From contig BDGG01000008.1 of assembly GCA_001949185.1 (NCBI GenBank), positions 617,648-681,647 on the forward strand: DNA of 64,000 nucleotides. The letters run 5' to 3'. The translations under genes and the position numbers were made by a program. The notes beneath the pieces were generated by a model. The model was not told the DNA's origin, searched no databases, and saw only the letters and a list, made by a program, of their open reading frames with translations. Of this stretch, positions 1-11,264 are shown piece after piece; position 1 is the stretch's first letter, and each line of letters starts with the position of its first letter. This stretch comes from Ramazzottius varieornatus. Lineage: Eukaryota; Tardigrada; Eutardigrada; Parachela; Ramazzottiidae.

Positions 1-760
1 CTCCAAACTTACCGCGTCCACATGTAAGTTAATGTGAGGTGATTCTAGATTCTGTTGTTCATTACTGACCTGAATTGAGTCACATTCTTTTCAGCTGGAG
101 TTGTCCATAACGCCAACCTGGGAGAGCCAAAAGATAACCAGAAGTGGCCATAACGCTTCCCACAAAGCCTACATTAGCGTGCGCGTCGAACTGTTGAAGA
201 AAGTCTTGTTGACGAGTGCCTTGCCGTTCATTGCGTACTGCGAAGAGCCGTTCGTGGCCACGGATTCTTTGACTTCTTTCTTCGGACCAGCAGCTTCCTT
301 CTTTGAACTCGCGATCACCGTCTTCGGACCAGTTTCGTCTTGCTTCGGCACTGTCGCTTTACCTCCGCGGGATTGTCGCGAATGATCTTCCGGATACAAA
401 ATGCCTGCTCACCGTCTGCGGTTTCCGGACGGAGCTTCCTGATACCCACTACACTATTTCCGGATGCCCTCTCCAGAAGAGGCCTAGCAGTGTTCCCCGC
501 CTCGTGCATGTTTCCAGCGAGTTCTGAATCAGAAGACAGCACAAGTTACGAAAGTCAAGCCATCGAGCAAGGAGTCCAACAAAGAGGGACTGAGTGGAGT
601 CTGGACTTTGGTCAGCTTGTTTGCCGAAAGAAAATGGAAGACAAAGCAAGCTTTACATTTCTGGCCCGGGTGGACGGGTGTGCGAGCCTGCGGGGGTGCC
701 AATCACGGATCGGCTAGGGCCGGAAATGGTGGAAAAACGACCACCCTAAATGGCTCTGAT
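1..760. other. Unassigned left edge; possible minus-strand exons
   Basis: No known gene is recognised. On the minus strand an acceptor-like site near 532 opens a 67-codon frame ending at 315, and an overlapping Lys/Glu-rich frame runs 399-169; neither resembles a family I know. On the plus strand an intron-like gtaagt...ttttcag segment lies at about 25-94. The stretch could be the edge of a truncated gene or decayed repeat DNA. Confidence 0.2.
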
Positions 761-769
761 AAACAAGAC

Positions 770-2400
770 GTGGAAATTTCCATCCTGGAAGAACAGGGTG
801 GGAACGGCGGGATGGAAACGCTGGGGACAAGTGATCGGTTAGATTACCGGTTTTCCGTGACATCAGACCCGAAAATCACATGTTCTAAAACTTCCTGGTG
901 TCTGTTTCAAGGGTTCCCAGTTGACCACCTCATTTGTACCCTGGAGAGTAGCATTCCCTCGCATCTCGGTCACACACCGTCAGCCAGTGCTATCCTGCAA
1001 TGCCACGAAGAGTACTCTGTGACGTCAGTATATCGAAACTGATAAAAGACATCAGTTCGACGGTCCCAGTTACTGGAATTACCCAGGGCGGTGTGTTAGT
1101 GTACCGCCCTAGTTTCAGAAACAGGGAATCCTTTTCAAATTTTCAGTGCTTCGATTACGCAAGGACAGACGCAGTAATTCGGTAGTTTTTTTTCTGTTCA
1201 GAAGCAAATATCAGACCAGGTTAATTGAAGGACGATACGCACCACTGCGGACAGGTAGCTCTACGTATCACCGATTCCTGACTCGACACCTATATTTTCA
1301 GGTCTTAATATAAAACCCTCGCTTGCATGAAACCGCGCGAACCGTCAGGCCAGATTCAGACTGATGACTGTCCATAAGTGTGGCCCGTCCTCGCTTTCTT
1401 GAGAAACTGAAACAAGCTGCTCAAATCAAATCGTTCTGTGACAATGCCATGGGGTCGACAAATTCGACAAATACGTTTTATGCTAGTGACATGAATAAAC
1501 TACAGGACTGCGCAAACACTGCGACTCTGGTTTTAGTAACTAAAACGGAGATGCAGAGTATTCCAAATGGTACTTAAAAGTGACGAAATTTCAAAAGCTA
1601 TGGACGGCGGTAGCAAAATCGAGTTTTCTGTTAAATGAAACGACAGCGCTACCGCTGGGCCCATCATATGCGGAGTTTTGCCGAAACCGCGACTCTCGTT
1701 TGCTAGTTGCATCAGAATTCCCGACTCCACACTAGCGCGACGTCGCGTCTAACAGTTCACAAAATCGACATTAGCATAAAACCGTCTTACCGTGGTACAA
1801 CGTCTTGGCTGGAAATTTGTGATCAATATTCCGGTTTGGATAGTCTACGAAAGCACCGAACAAAGTTATCATTGACCTTGTTTTCAAGGCGCAAATATTT
1901 CGGAAAAAGTCCGGTGTGCTTCCTCTGTTTTTCGCTGGCGAGAAATTTGTGGTGTGGCTTCGAAGACGCGTTTGAAATGCGAGTTGTACTGGATGGTCAA
2001 ATAGTTCACTATACAACCAGTAAGGACTCAGCACTGGCTGACTGTGTGAAGCACTGAGTATTTGATTCGTATTTTATCAAGAGTGCTTGAGAAAACCGCT
2101 TTGATGACCGCCGGAGCGGCGACCCATGAAAGGTTTCTGATTTGTTCGCGGAGAAGAAATTACGGACACACTTTGAGTTACCTATCAAATGTCTACAGTG
2201 ATACACCGCCCATCTTGAAAAGTTTGATTCCATCAGAATTATAGAAGGCTCGACGAAAGTAGAATATGCCGCTGTATCGAGATGTAAGATGTATCGAGTT
2301 ATGGCACAGAAATCAGTGCACTTCAATACAATTTCCTACAATTGGGTTGCTCTGCAAAATTCAATATGCGCTTCCTTGTTTTGCGTTCGCATACATGCAT
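770..2400 (+). repeat. 1.6-kb dispersed repeat, copy A (inverted mate at 55873-57640)
   Basis: About 1.6 kb matches the reverse complement of 55873-57640. Four small open frames inside it (1000-1185, 1380-1577, 1533-1730 on minus, 1707-2057) have identical translations in the other copy, so the copies are very similar and recently duplicated. Similarity starts abruptly near 770, weakens after 2240 and fades near 2400. The 116-codon frame at 1707-2057 resembles no protein I know. A short palindrome of accgccct/agggcggt type sits at about 1085-1112. I see no terminal repeats or transposase, so it is best called a non-autonomous or fragmentary mobile repeat. Confidence 0.75.
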
Positions 2401-2744
2401 ACTACGTCAAGATATCTTTTGTTTACCTGAACCCGAAGGCAGAAAGTTTTATCTGCAGCGACAACCCAAACAATAGCGCTGTTTGAAGTTTCCCTATAAT
2501 TTTCCGACCGCTCCAAAAACGAAGACTAAGCAAGTAGAGAAAAGCGAATCAGGAATGCACTTGCTGAATTTGCTTCAGAAGGCAGCAAAGCTACTGCTGT
2601 GTACTTTTGTGTCATTAAATTACCCGCCTTAAGTGAAGGGCACTCACTCAATGAACCGTAGCGGAACGTTTGATATAAGCTATTTCGTTTTCCACCCCGG
2701 ATTGATTTGCTGGCCTACGCCTGGTGCCAATGGGTAGGGTTTTT

Positions 2745-3290
2745 AACGGAGGGATTAGACAGTCATCTGGATGGGATCAGATGCCGATCCCATGGATCCG
2801 GAAAGCAGTCGGATGGATATAACTCCCATCCGATTCGGTTGCCGATGGATGGGTCTTCTATCCGGATGATCCGGATAAAACACTCGAAGCTTAGAGACTT
2901 ACAGATGACACAGCGAATTATGATTCGTAGGTTTTGACATGCTGTTTTGCGGAAAGCATAGACGATACAGTTTGATAGTCCTCCGTCAACATAGTCTGCA
3001 TATCCTCAAAAATTAAACCCCAAGACTCTAAATGGCAAGACAGAAATTGCGTAAACAAAACTACGCTCAAAAGACAAGCTTGTAGGGAGAGTGCGAAGTT
3101 TTGTCGGATTACCCGCCGGTGTATTGGACTGTTTGATTACGCGTTAGTAGTTTTGGTTTTATCCGGATAGGAAGCCTATCCAATCCAACTTCTATCCGGA
3201 TTCATCCGGGTCCATCCGTTGTCGGATTGGATATGAACAACAATACCAATGGGAGACTTGCTTTTTCATCCGGGGGAATCCCCGACCAAA
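2745..3290. repeat. ATCCGG-rich imperfect inverted repeat region
   Basis: Variants of atccggat/atccgatgg cluster at 2765-2885 and again in opposite orientation at 3150-3270, with atccggataaaac in both arms, bracketing about 260 bp of AT-richer DNA. This looks like a diverged foldback or MITE. No coding sequence is supported here. Confidence 0.4.
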
Positions 3291-3387
3291 GTGGTTTACA
3301 CCCGGTCGGCTTTCGACTACACCGGCGAGTCAAGCCGGGTTTTATGCCGCAAATTCAGAAATTCTAGAGCTGTGCCGAAGTTAAGAC

Positions 3388-4130
3388 CAGTGTTATTCTA
3401 CTAATGGTTTTGGAATTTTAATGTCTATTACAATTAATAAAATTTTTCCTCAAACCGTAATTTTAATTGTTGCAGGTTTGGATTGGCTGAATTCTCTATT
3501 GTATATTAATTTTAATTACATCTGGATCTCTAATTAAAATTATTTTAATTATGGTCCGTCTGTAAGTTTGCATTAACCGAGTAATCAGCAGGGATATGTA
3601 TCCGTTGTTATGTCATCTTGTTCAGATAGTATGTCATTCCACATGTCCATCGAACGGTAGGAAAAGAAGAGCAAACTGCGAGTTTAACAGATATCACTAT
3701 ATTTAAATCAAGTCGAATAATCAATGCACCAAATTCACGGTATGAGATTGTGTAATCGAGTGCGTCAATTTAACTGAAGCGGAAGTTTAGAATCAGCGCT
3801 CCGAATCCATCTCTTGTACTGATTAACCAGCTCTCGTCCGGGATAATATTTACTAAGGGATTTTCGTGGTACAATACACTGTGGATTTGCAAGGCATCTT
3901 GTTTAATTAAAATTCGAAGCCCAGCCCTTCCAGATTTTAATTATTTTAATTGCTGCAAGTACGGATTTCAATTACCTAATTTACTGTTGACTTGTGGGTC
4001 TACTTTTACTGTAATTTTACTATATAGTAAAATTCGTCGTCTCGATTTCATAGTTTTAATTATTATAGTAAAATTCAAAAGTCCCAGTTTTCGGCTATTT
4101 TCAATTATTTCCATTAGTAGAATAACACTG
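3388..4130. mobile_element. hAT-type MITE, 743 bp, with 8-bp target duplication
   Basis: Perfect 20-bp terminal inverted repeats, CAGTGTTATTCTACTAATGG, lie at 3388-3407 and 4111-4130. They are flanked by an identical 8-bp direct repeat, GTTAAGAC, at 3380-3387 and 4131-4138. CAGTG-type ends with an 8-bp duplication are characteristic of the hAT superfamily. The interior is AT-rich (many attaaaatt/ttaatt runs) with no long open frame, so the element is non-autonomous. Confidence 0.85.
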
Positions 4131-4516
4131 GTTAAGACTTCAACCGGATTGTTGATTGTGTTGGGAACTTTGGATTTATATACGTGGAACAGCGCAGCAG
4201 CGGGTCACTTTGAAGTTCGTCCTGATTCCCTGATCCCTGATTCCTGATCGGAGCGCCGAAGAAATCGCTGTACAAGGTTGGTCTGTGCGCCGTACTTCAC
4301 GGTCCGACAAACCAAGTGGAGACTCGCTGGAGTGGAATTAGAGCGATCGGATCGTGCGCCACTTCTTGTAAATCCACCTTCGTGTTTCCGCTGACGTATT
4401 ACCTTCCAAGCAAGTTCCAGTACCAGGTAGGTAAGCATTGTTCGATAAGAATGCTGCCTTTCTGGTTTACCAACCTTTCCTTATTTTGGTGGTTTTAGTT
4501 CTCGTCAAGGAGCGCG

Positions 4517-5885
4517 ATGGCTACTCAGAAAGCAATCAACGTCTTTTCCACCAGCGTGACAACGGACAACATCAGCCGACATGACATGCTCAACTGGGTG
4601 AACGACTGTCTGCAGTCCAACTTCCAAAAGATCGAAGACCTGGCAAACGGAGCTGCTTACTGCCAGTTCATGCACATGTTGTTCCCCAACACCGTGCCAA
4701 TGAAGAAGGTCAAGTTTAACACGCGCTTGGAGCACGAGTTTGTGGGCAACTGGAAGATACTTCAAGGAGCGTTGAAGTCTGTTGGAGTGGACAAGGTATC
4801 CTAATCGCTGGTCGTGGCTCTTCAGCACGAATCAACCGTCGGGGAATGCTGGTTGGATTTTCATATGGTTTTGTTGCAGCTGATTCAAGTGGAGAAGTTG
4901 ATAAAGGGGAAATTTCAGGACAACTTTGAATTCATTCAATGGTTCAAGAAATTTTTTGACGCAAATGCTGCCGAAATCAACATCGATGGTTACGATCCCA
5001 TGGAAGCAAGAGGAGGTGAGCCAATGGGAAGTACCACGAACACATCAACCAGCAAGCCTACCGGAGGGATCAAGTTTCCACCGGCAAAGCCAGTTGCCCA
5101 GAAAAGACCAGGTATCAATGTATAACAATTCTCGGTTGAATATTCCTGGCTACTAGCTCTGAGCACTCACTCTTCACCCTAAGTGAGTGTCGACCGTTGG
5201 TTTGATTGGTTATGATTTTACAGAAGCTGCCCCGGTTAGCGCAAGGCCAACGACAGCCTCGTCTACGGCGAAAAGCGCTGTAGGGACAACCAAGACATCT
5301 TCCGCATCAAGTGTCGCTCCGAAAAGCGCTCGCGGGGAACCAGCAGCTTCGAATGGATCTCGCCATGGTTCGGTACCAGGGCTGAACACCATTTCCCTGG
5401 AGACCATGCAGCAGGCGTTGGCTCAGCAGCTGGAGCATATGCAAATCGAGGTAACTTTCGGTTGTGTAAATGGTGAATCACCGCTGCACATTTTAGGTAT
5501 ATGTCTGACAGTAAATATTTCCTGTGCTTTAGCTCGCTGAAAGTAAATCCGCCTGCGAGAATGCTACTCAAGAGAGGGATTTTTACTACAGCAAGCTGAG
5601 AGACATTGAGGTGTTATGTCAAGAGGCCGCTGCCAGTTCCACCAACATTGATGGGGACAAGATTTTACAAATCATGTACGCCCCAGAGGTAAGAATAGTT
5701 TCTTTCAATAGAGATACTTTCATCTTTCTCCCGTTTGTCTAGGAATAATACCTATCAGTTTTCTGTTTCCTTAGGCCGGTGTAGCTGATGGTGCCGAGGA
5801 TGTGGAAAACGGCGGACACTTGGTCCACCCTAATGACGCAGGACCTGTCGCAGCTGGTGCGGGGGACGAGGAAGAGGAGTACTAA
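4517..5885 (+). CDS. MAPRE: EB1-family microtubule plus-end-binding protein
   Basis: Five exons (4517-4795, 4880-5111, 5224-5450, 5533-5688, 5775-5885) join in phase to 334 codons. Residues 1 to about 110 are the calponin-homology domain typical of EB1, with [13 protein letters not shown] near the start and [11 protein letters not shown] near its end. A Ser/Thr/Ala/Lys-rich linker follows, then the C-terminal EB-homology coiled coil ([13 protein letters not shown], about residues 255-300). The protein ends in EEEEY, the EEY/F tail that binds CAP-Gly proteins in this family. It should track growing microtubule plus ends. The start has an upstream 5'UTR intron (about 4426-4498) ending just before the ATG. 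All key EB1 features are present and no breaks were found. Confidence 0.95.
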
Positions 5886-6680
5886 GACTGAGTTACGGTA
5901 CTGTCTCCACAAGGTTTCTGAGTTTTGCAAAGCGCAGTCATTTGAGCTTCTCATTTCGTAAAATTTGTTTCAGTTCTTGACATTTGGGACATTCGCTCTG
6001 TGCGCGCGTTTAATGAGTAACGTGTACTCAAGCCCTTTCTTCCATGGAATCTCTTTTGGTTTTCGTCAAGGTTTGCTTTGATGTATCGGAAATCCACTCG
6101 TGAAACTCAGTGGCATTTTCCAATCTTTTTTACTGTCTTAAGCATAAAGTTATTGTAAATTAAATTCTGTCTGAACGGTGGGCTAGCTGTTCGTTTCTAC
6201 CCTTGGTCTTTTGAAGGTTGGGATTGCAGAGAACTTGGCAACATTCGATCCTCTCCCGTCTAGCTCGTCGGATTCCTTGGCTCCACGAACCATTCACCTC
6301 GTCGATTCTGTAATACCTTAATCTTTTGGTTGCCTGTGATATTTCTTGCTTCAGTAGGGGCGTTTGTGGCTTCAAGCGTATACGATGGACAATATTATAA
6401 CTGCTCGACCGAAGCGTAATATTGACGAAAGTAAGTGTTCGGGAAATCAGCTTTGTCACAGCTACATCGGCACATTACTCGAACACGATCGTTCTCCAGA
6501 GTGGCGCATACCTCTAGCCGATACGAATAGAAAATTGCGCCACTTGAGAAAAAACCTTTATGCACGTTTTGTTTGCCGAGATTTTATATCATTCTGAAAG
6601 TCAATTAATCTAAGTTTTCTGACCACTCAGTTACAACGAGCTCAAACAGTGTTCGTTCGGACAAGCCACCGGTCGTTAAG
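5886..6680. other. Intergenic spacer after EB1
   Basis: EB1 3'UTR and spacer. The open frames here are short and resemble nothing. The only structured feature is the hairpin repeat at 6500-6553, listed separately. Confidence 0.5.
6500..6553. repeat. Short hairpin repeat (agtggcgca...tgcgccact), locus 1
   Basis: Arms agtggcgca and ttgcgccact flank about 35 bp and are followed by tgagaaaaaa. The same arm pair with a similar A-rich tail recurs at 9009, 12594, 31723 and 59228 in this window, so this is a dispersed family rather than a chance palindrome. Confidence 0.65.
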
Positions 6681-7681
6681 ATGCCTGAAGGACCTCGCCA
6701 TCCTCCACTGACCAGTCAGAGTGAGACAGCAGCGCTGGCGCCAGCTTCCGCCTTTCCCGAGCCTTCTCGTTCGCTGCCGAATGTTGCTGTCGAAGAACCG
6801 CTATGCATAGACAGAGAAAGCCTTTCTCGTCGTTCATCACGTCCTTTCAAGCTCAACGAAGAGGAGCCAGCGAAGAAGAAGGAAGCCGGCACGAAAGGTA
6901 AGGAGGAAGACAAACAGCAAGATGGAAAGAAAGGCGGAGCCGGACGTAAGGAAGGTGTGGCCAGTTGGACGCTAACGAAAGGGCAGCAGATAGTACATGA
7001 TACTTTGAATTGTGTGTGGGAATGTGGAACGGCGTTGGTCCATGATGTGGCGTCGTTGGTCGAGCCGGTTCGCTCATACTTCCATCCTAAGGAGAAACCA
7101 GAAGCGACGACCGGAGGTCGACTGCGACTTCGCTCCGGGGATGAGGAACTAATGGCGCTGATGGAAAACCAAACCCAGACACTGCTCGAAATAGTAAGTG
7201 CCGCGATCGACTTTCGTATCTCCTGTTGCACTAGTAGCTCAGTAAATCAGGAACGAAGATAACCGTCGGGTTAAATTACAGAATAAGTTTTTACGGGAAG
7301 AACTGGTGACTATCAAGGAAGAGCGCGACATAGCAGAGCAGATGGTCAGCCGTATCGAGAGGAAGTGTCGTGAGGCTCTGCAGCAAAAAATGGATTCCAT
7401 CGAAATCCATGTGCTGTTTGACCTGTTGTTTGGAGCTGGTGCTGCAGAGGTATCAACAATCTTTGGTTTGCTAATGAACGAAATTCTGCCTGATCTTGAT
7501 TGCGTCGCTTTATCCTCAGGTAACATTCGGCAAGCAGGATGACAAGCCGGGACTACCTGCCAGAAAGACCTTCGGTCCACAGAAACCGGAACGACCCAGT
7601 ACACCGGCAGCATCGGCAGATTTGTCGTCGCCCGATTATGGACTTCGCGTGCTGGACTCTCAGAACCGCCTTCAGAAGTGA
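6681..7681 (+). CDS. Unrecognised Lys/Glu-rich protein, three exons
   Basis: Three in-phase exons (6681-7193, 7282-7449, 7520-7681) give 280 codons. The N-terminal 65 residues are Pro/Ser-rich and are followed by a highly charged Lys/Glu/Gly stretch (about 65-95). A middle helical region (about 95-230) includes a likely coiled coil with LREELVTIKEERDIAEQM. The C-terminus is a Pro-rich tail. There is no signal peptide or transmembrane segment. Good donors and acceptors and conserved phase argue for a real gene. I do not recognise the family; it may be lineage-specific. It ends 230 bp before the C2-domain gene on the same strand. Confidence 0.6.
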
Positions 7682-7911
7682 AAGCTCGAAACCTTTCAGC
7701 CTATTGGTTCATGCAAACTCTTCAAAACTCTATTGCGCCTTTTCTAAGAATGCTATGTTTTAACGGTGTTCGGGCTTGGGTGTGAAAGTCGTCATAGATA
7801 CAAATGTGGCGGTGTGGCTTTGCTTCGCACTTTTGTTTGCATGAGTCTTTGCACGTAAACGTATGATTAGAGCTGGGAAATTGGAATTAATTTGACCTTC
7901 ACGAAACAACC

Positions 7912-10900
7912 ATGATACGTTCTTCACGTGGACCGTCGTTGAAGGAGCAAACCGACATAGAGACGGGAGTGTCCAGCACGGACCAGTCCGACGACAGCGA
8001 ATTTGCCACCTCATCGGACTTGACCACTTCCTCTTTGTCATCGTCTTCCTCGGTCAGCTCCTTCCGTGTGAGACGGAAGTTCGGCACGAACCGTGACACC
8101 ATGGGGAACTACAGGCGGCCTGGCGGTGGCGACGCAGATGACAAGACGTTGCAGCGACTTTCACAGCAAACTGAAGTGGTGAAATCGAAGCGACATCGCA
8201 GATCCACGAGAAGTCACAGCCAGCAGGATAAGTCATCGGTAGGGAGTTTTGTGTCAATGATAAAGGAGAAGGTTTCTCATGGTCACACTTCGGAAAGCTC
8301 AGACGACACTAGCACAACTTCTGACAGTGCTCGAACAGTTCCATCCTACCTGCAAGACATGGAGAACGACTTGGCGACACTCGACGGGAGCACTGATAGT
8401 GACGCTAACAGTTCGCTGCGTAACCCACTGGAAGTGGAATTCCAGGGAGAAGAACATAGCTCTAGGCTTTCCAAGGTGAAAAATTTGCTCCAGCTAAAAA
8501 AGAACGCTTTACAAAAGAAGGCAGGAAACACTTTTGGCGCGCTGCATGTGGCAAAACACGCCTACACGAAAACAAGGAAAGTGGTCCACGACGGTATGTT
8601 CAAGACGAAGACCAATGCCCGCTGCGAGAAGAATGCCGCGGTGCAACGTATGCGTCCCCATGCGCTGAAGCTACAACAGCTAACACATCGAACCGGGAGC
8701 AAAGCGAAAACAGGCATCTCGAGACTAGGTATCTGCATAGCTTTGAACGTTGTTCGGCTGATCACCCAGCGGAAATGGGCATTCGGTCGATTGAGCATGG
8801 AAGCAGACCCTGACTCCTGCCCATACGGCGACCCTTTCGATTTTGACGTGGATCTTTTACGGCACCAACCGGTGTCTATTCCCACGTTGGCCATGAAAGA
8901 GGAGACCTTGTTGGATGAAAATAAACCGAGCGAGTATTACGGCAATCTGAAGAACGCAAGGTTTGAATCTTGGACATCGGCAGCTGGTTTCAAGCCAGAT
9001 CTTTTCTGAAGTGGCGCACGCGTGCATTGTCATTGGTCGAGTGCGTACGCTACTTGAGAAAAAGATTTGCGTGAATTCATTTGCCGATGTCCAGTTTCTC
9101 TTTTTGAACCAAAGGGACAACTGGCCGGAGGTCCATAGCTAATCAGCGTTTGTCCCATTCCAGGTACTCGGCCATTATACACCAAGCCGCTTCCAAACAC
9201 ACCCGAGAGCTCGCCCGTCTGCTCAAAAACAAGCAAGGTAAACCGAAGGAAATTATGGAGACCTCCATTTCCATTGGTCCTCGCCTTCATGTAGGCTTCA
9301 AATGCGACGTCGAGAAACAGAGCTTGACCATCCGGATTATCGAAGCCACAGGTCTTCCTGGCAAAGATTCGAATGGGCTAGCGGACCCGTACTGTATAGT
9401 GACGCTCAAGCCAGACGCTGCAAACGATCCACTACGGACACGAACCCTCGGTAAAACCATCAATCCGAAATGGAAGGAGATCTTCGAGCTGTCGGGAGTT
9501 CCTCCAATTGCTATCTTACAAAAGCAGACATTGCATATCAAGGTCTACGACTATGATCAGCTTGGAGCAGACGACTTGATCGGTACTCTAGACATTGCCT
9601 TGATCAACTATGACTTGATTGGAGGAGCTGATATGTGGTTGGATCTGCGGACGAAGGAAAACAGGGAAAACCCCCAGCATTTAGGAAATGCCTTAATTGG
9701 GCTTCGTTATGATCAAAGCCAGGAAAAGCTAACGGCATACATTGAGCGTTGTGAGGCGCTGAAGGAAACCGGGACCTTGGTGACAAAAGCGTGTCTGCAT
9801 ATCAATGGAAGCCTGATCAGAATGAAAAAGTGCAGGCCCGAAACGATAACTTCCGGGAACCCGGAACCGAAACAAAGAATCACCTTCCGTCATATCAAGA
9901 AGGCCTTGCTGGAGGAATACGCTATAACGGTGTATTTTGCCTTCAGGCGTTTCTTCCTGTTCCATCGACATCTCGGGCAGATCAACATGTCGGTGAAAAG
10001 CAAGGATCATACCGAGGTGGAAATCTGGGAAGAAGCCAGAACGTTACCGGGAGAAGTCGCGTTCAAACTTATGACCATTCATCCATTTCTGGGTAAACTG
10101 ATTATTTTCCCCGTATGTCTGTCTAATATTGTGCCATATCCTATCGTTTATATAGGTCTGATCAAGAAACCGTGGAAGGCAGTGAAGGTCCCTGACGAAG
10201 AGAAACTAGGCTTTCTTCTAGTAACACTGAAGATCTCCATCGTGGTGGCCGGCATGCTTCTCTCTTGTACCATCGAGAAAGCAGAGGAACTAGCGCTACC
10301 CAAAAACACCCGCATAAAGGCTGAATTATATTTGGTCAAAGGCGGCCTACAAGAATCACATGAAACAACGAAGTACAGAAAGATAATCGACAGAACCACA
10401 CTCTTCGAAGACACGTTTGACCTGTACGTCGACATGGAAGAGATTGGTTCGATGGGACTGGTAGTGGTCCTTAGTCGCAGAAAATGGTTCCGAAGAGTCC
10501 CTTTCGCTCACCTGTCTCTGTCAACTGCCCACAAATCATCGGTCGTACCGGAAATGGAGCTCTGGCAGTCCGCAGTGAAGTTTACTGGCGTAACAGGAAC
10601 CCGAAAGTTGGAGCTGCGGCCACTTCGCCCTGAAATCACGATGTACAGGCTGGGGAGATCTGGCGAAGCGCATGTACCCTTTCACGACGTTAGCTTGCTC
10701 CCGGAGAAAGAACCTCAAGGAAAGTTAGCCTTCAGTCTAAGTTATCATGAAGCCAAAGAAAATTTGAAACTTACTATTGAACGTGTCATAGAGCTACCTC
10801 GTGACGCCCAATATTACATTAGGGCATTTTTATGGGACTTGAAGAAAAATAAAAAGCAGCTGCAGACATCACCGAGAAGGTGGACGTATGACTATGTTCT

Positions 10901-11264
10901 AGATTTTAAGACGGCAATCAAGTTCAGGAATGTACAAGCATCGTTTTTCGACACGCATTTTCTTTGTATTAGACTGTTGCAAATGCGGCCTTTGCGGTTC
11001 TCTAAAGTTACCGGGCAAGTGGTCATAAAAATCGTAAAAGTTACTCCATACCCGCAATACGAATCAAGCCCTTTCCATCAACCAACCCAAAGCTTTTACC
11101 TGCTCTGGTCAGTATCGCCAGACTCAAAGAGTGGAATGCCGAGAGTACTTTACCTGTTCAGATGCTCCCGGACTTTTGCTTCATGGGCACGCTCTCGTCG
11201 ACACTATCTGTACCGGCAGCTAGGTAGGCTTTGGTATCGTGGTGCACTCTTTGGGGTATCTTGA
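7912..11264 (+). CDS. Multi-C2-domain protein with long Ser-rich N-terminus
   Basis: Three exons (7912-8960, 9164-10092, 10156-11264) splice in phase to 1028 codons; the second intron is 63 nt and in-frame, so its removal is inferred from gtaaac...tatag. Residues 1 to about 350 are Ser/Thr/basic low-complexity. Then comes a clear C2 domain (about 375-510) with calcium-loop Asp residues in GKDSNGLADPY and YDYDQLGADD. Two or three more diverged C2-like repeats follow, starting near EKLTAYIERCEAL, LGFLLVTLKISI and LAFSLSYHEAKENLKLTIE; their loop acidic residues are mostly missing. The array suggests a synaptotagmin-like or extended-C2 membrane-trafficking protein, but I cannot assign an orthologue and see no clear transmembrane anchor. 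The predicted stop overlaps the convergent transporter gene's last exon by 107 bp, so the true 3' end may differ. Confidence 0.7.
9009..9062. repeat. Short hairpin repeat, locus 2 (in C2-gene intron 1)
   Basis: Arms aagtggcgcacg and gtgcgtacgctactt are followed by gagaaaaag. This is the same hairpin family as at 6500, and it lies inside the 8961-9163 intron. Confidence 0.6.

Noticed and set aside
6716-7231. 171-codon minus-strand open frame
   Set aside because: It is the antisense shadow of the first exon of the plus-strand gene at 6681-7681, which has good splice sites.
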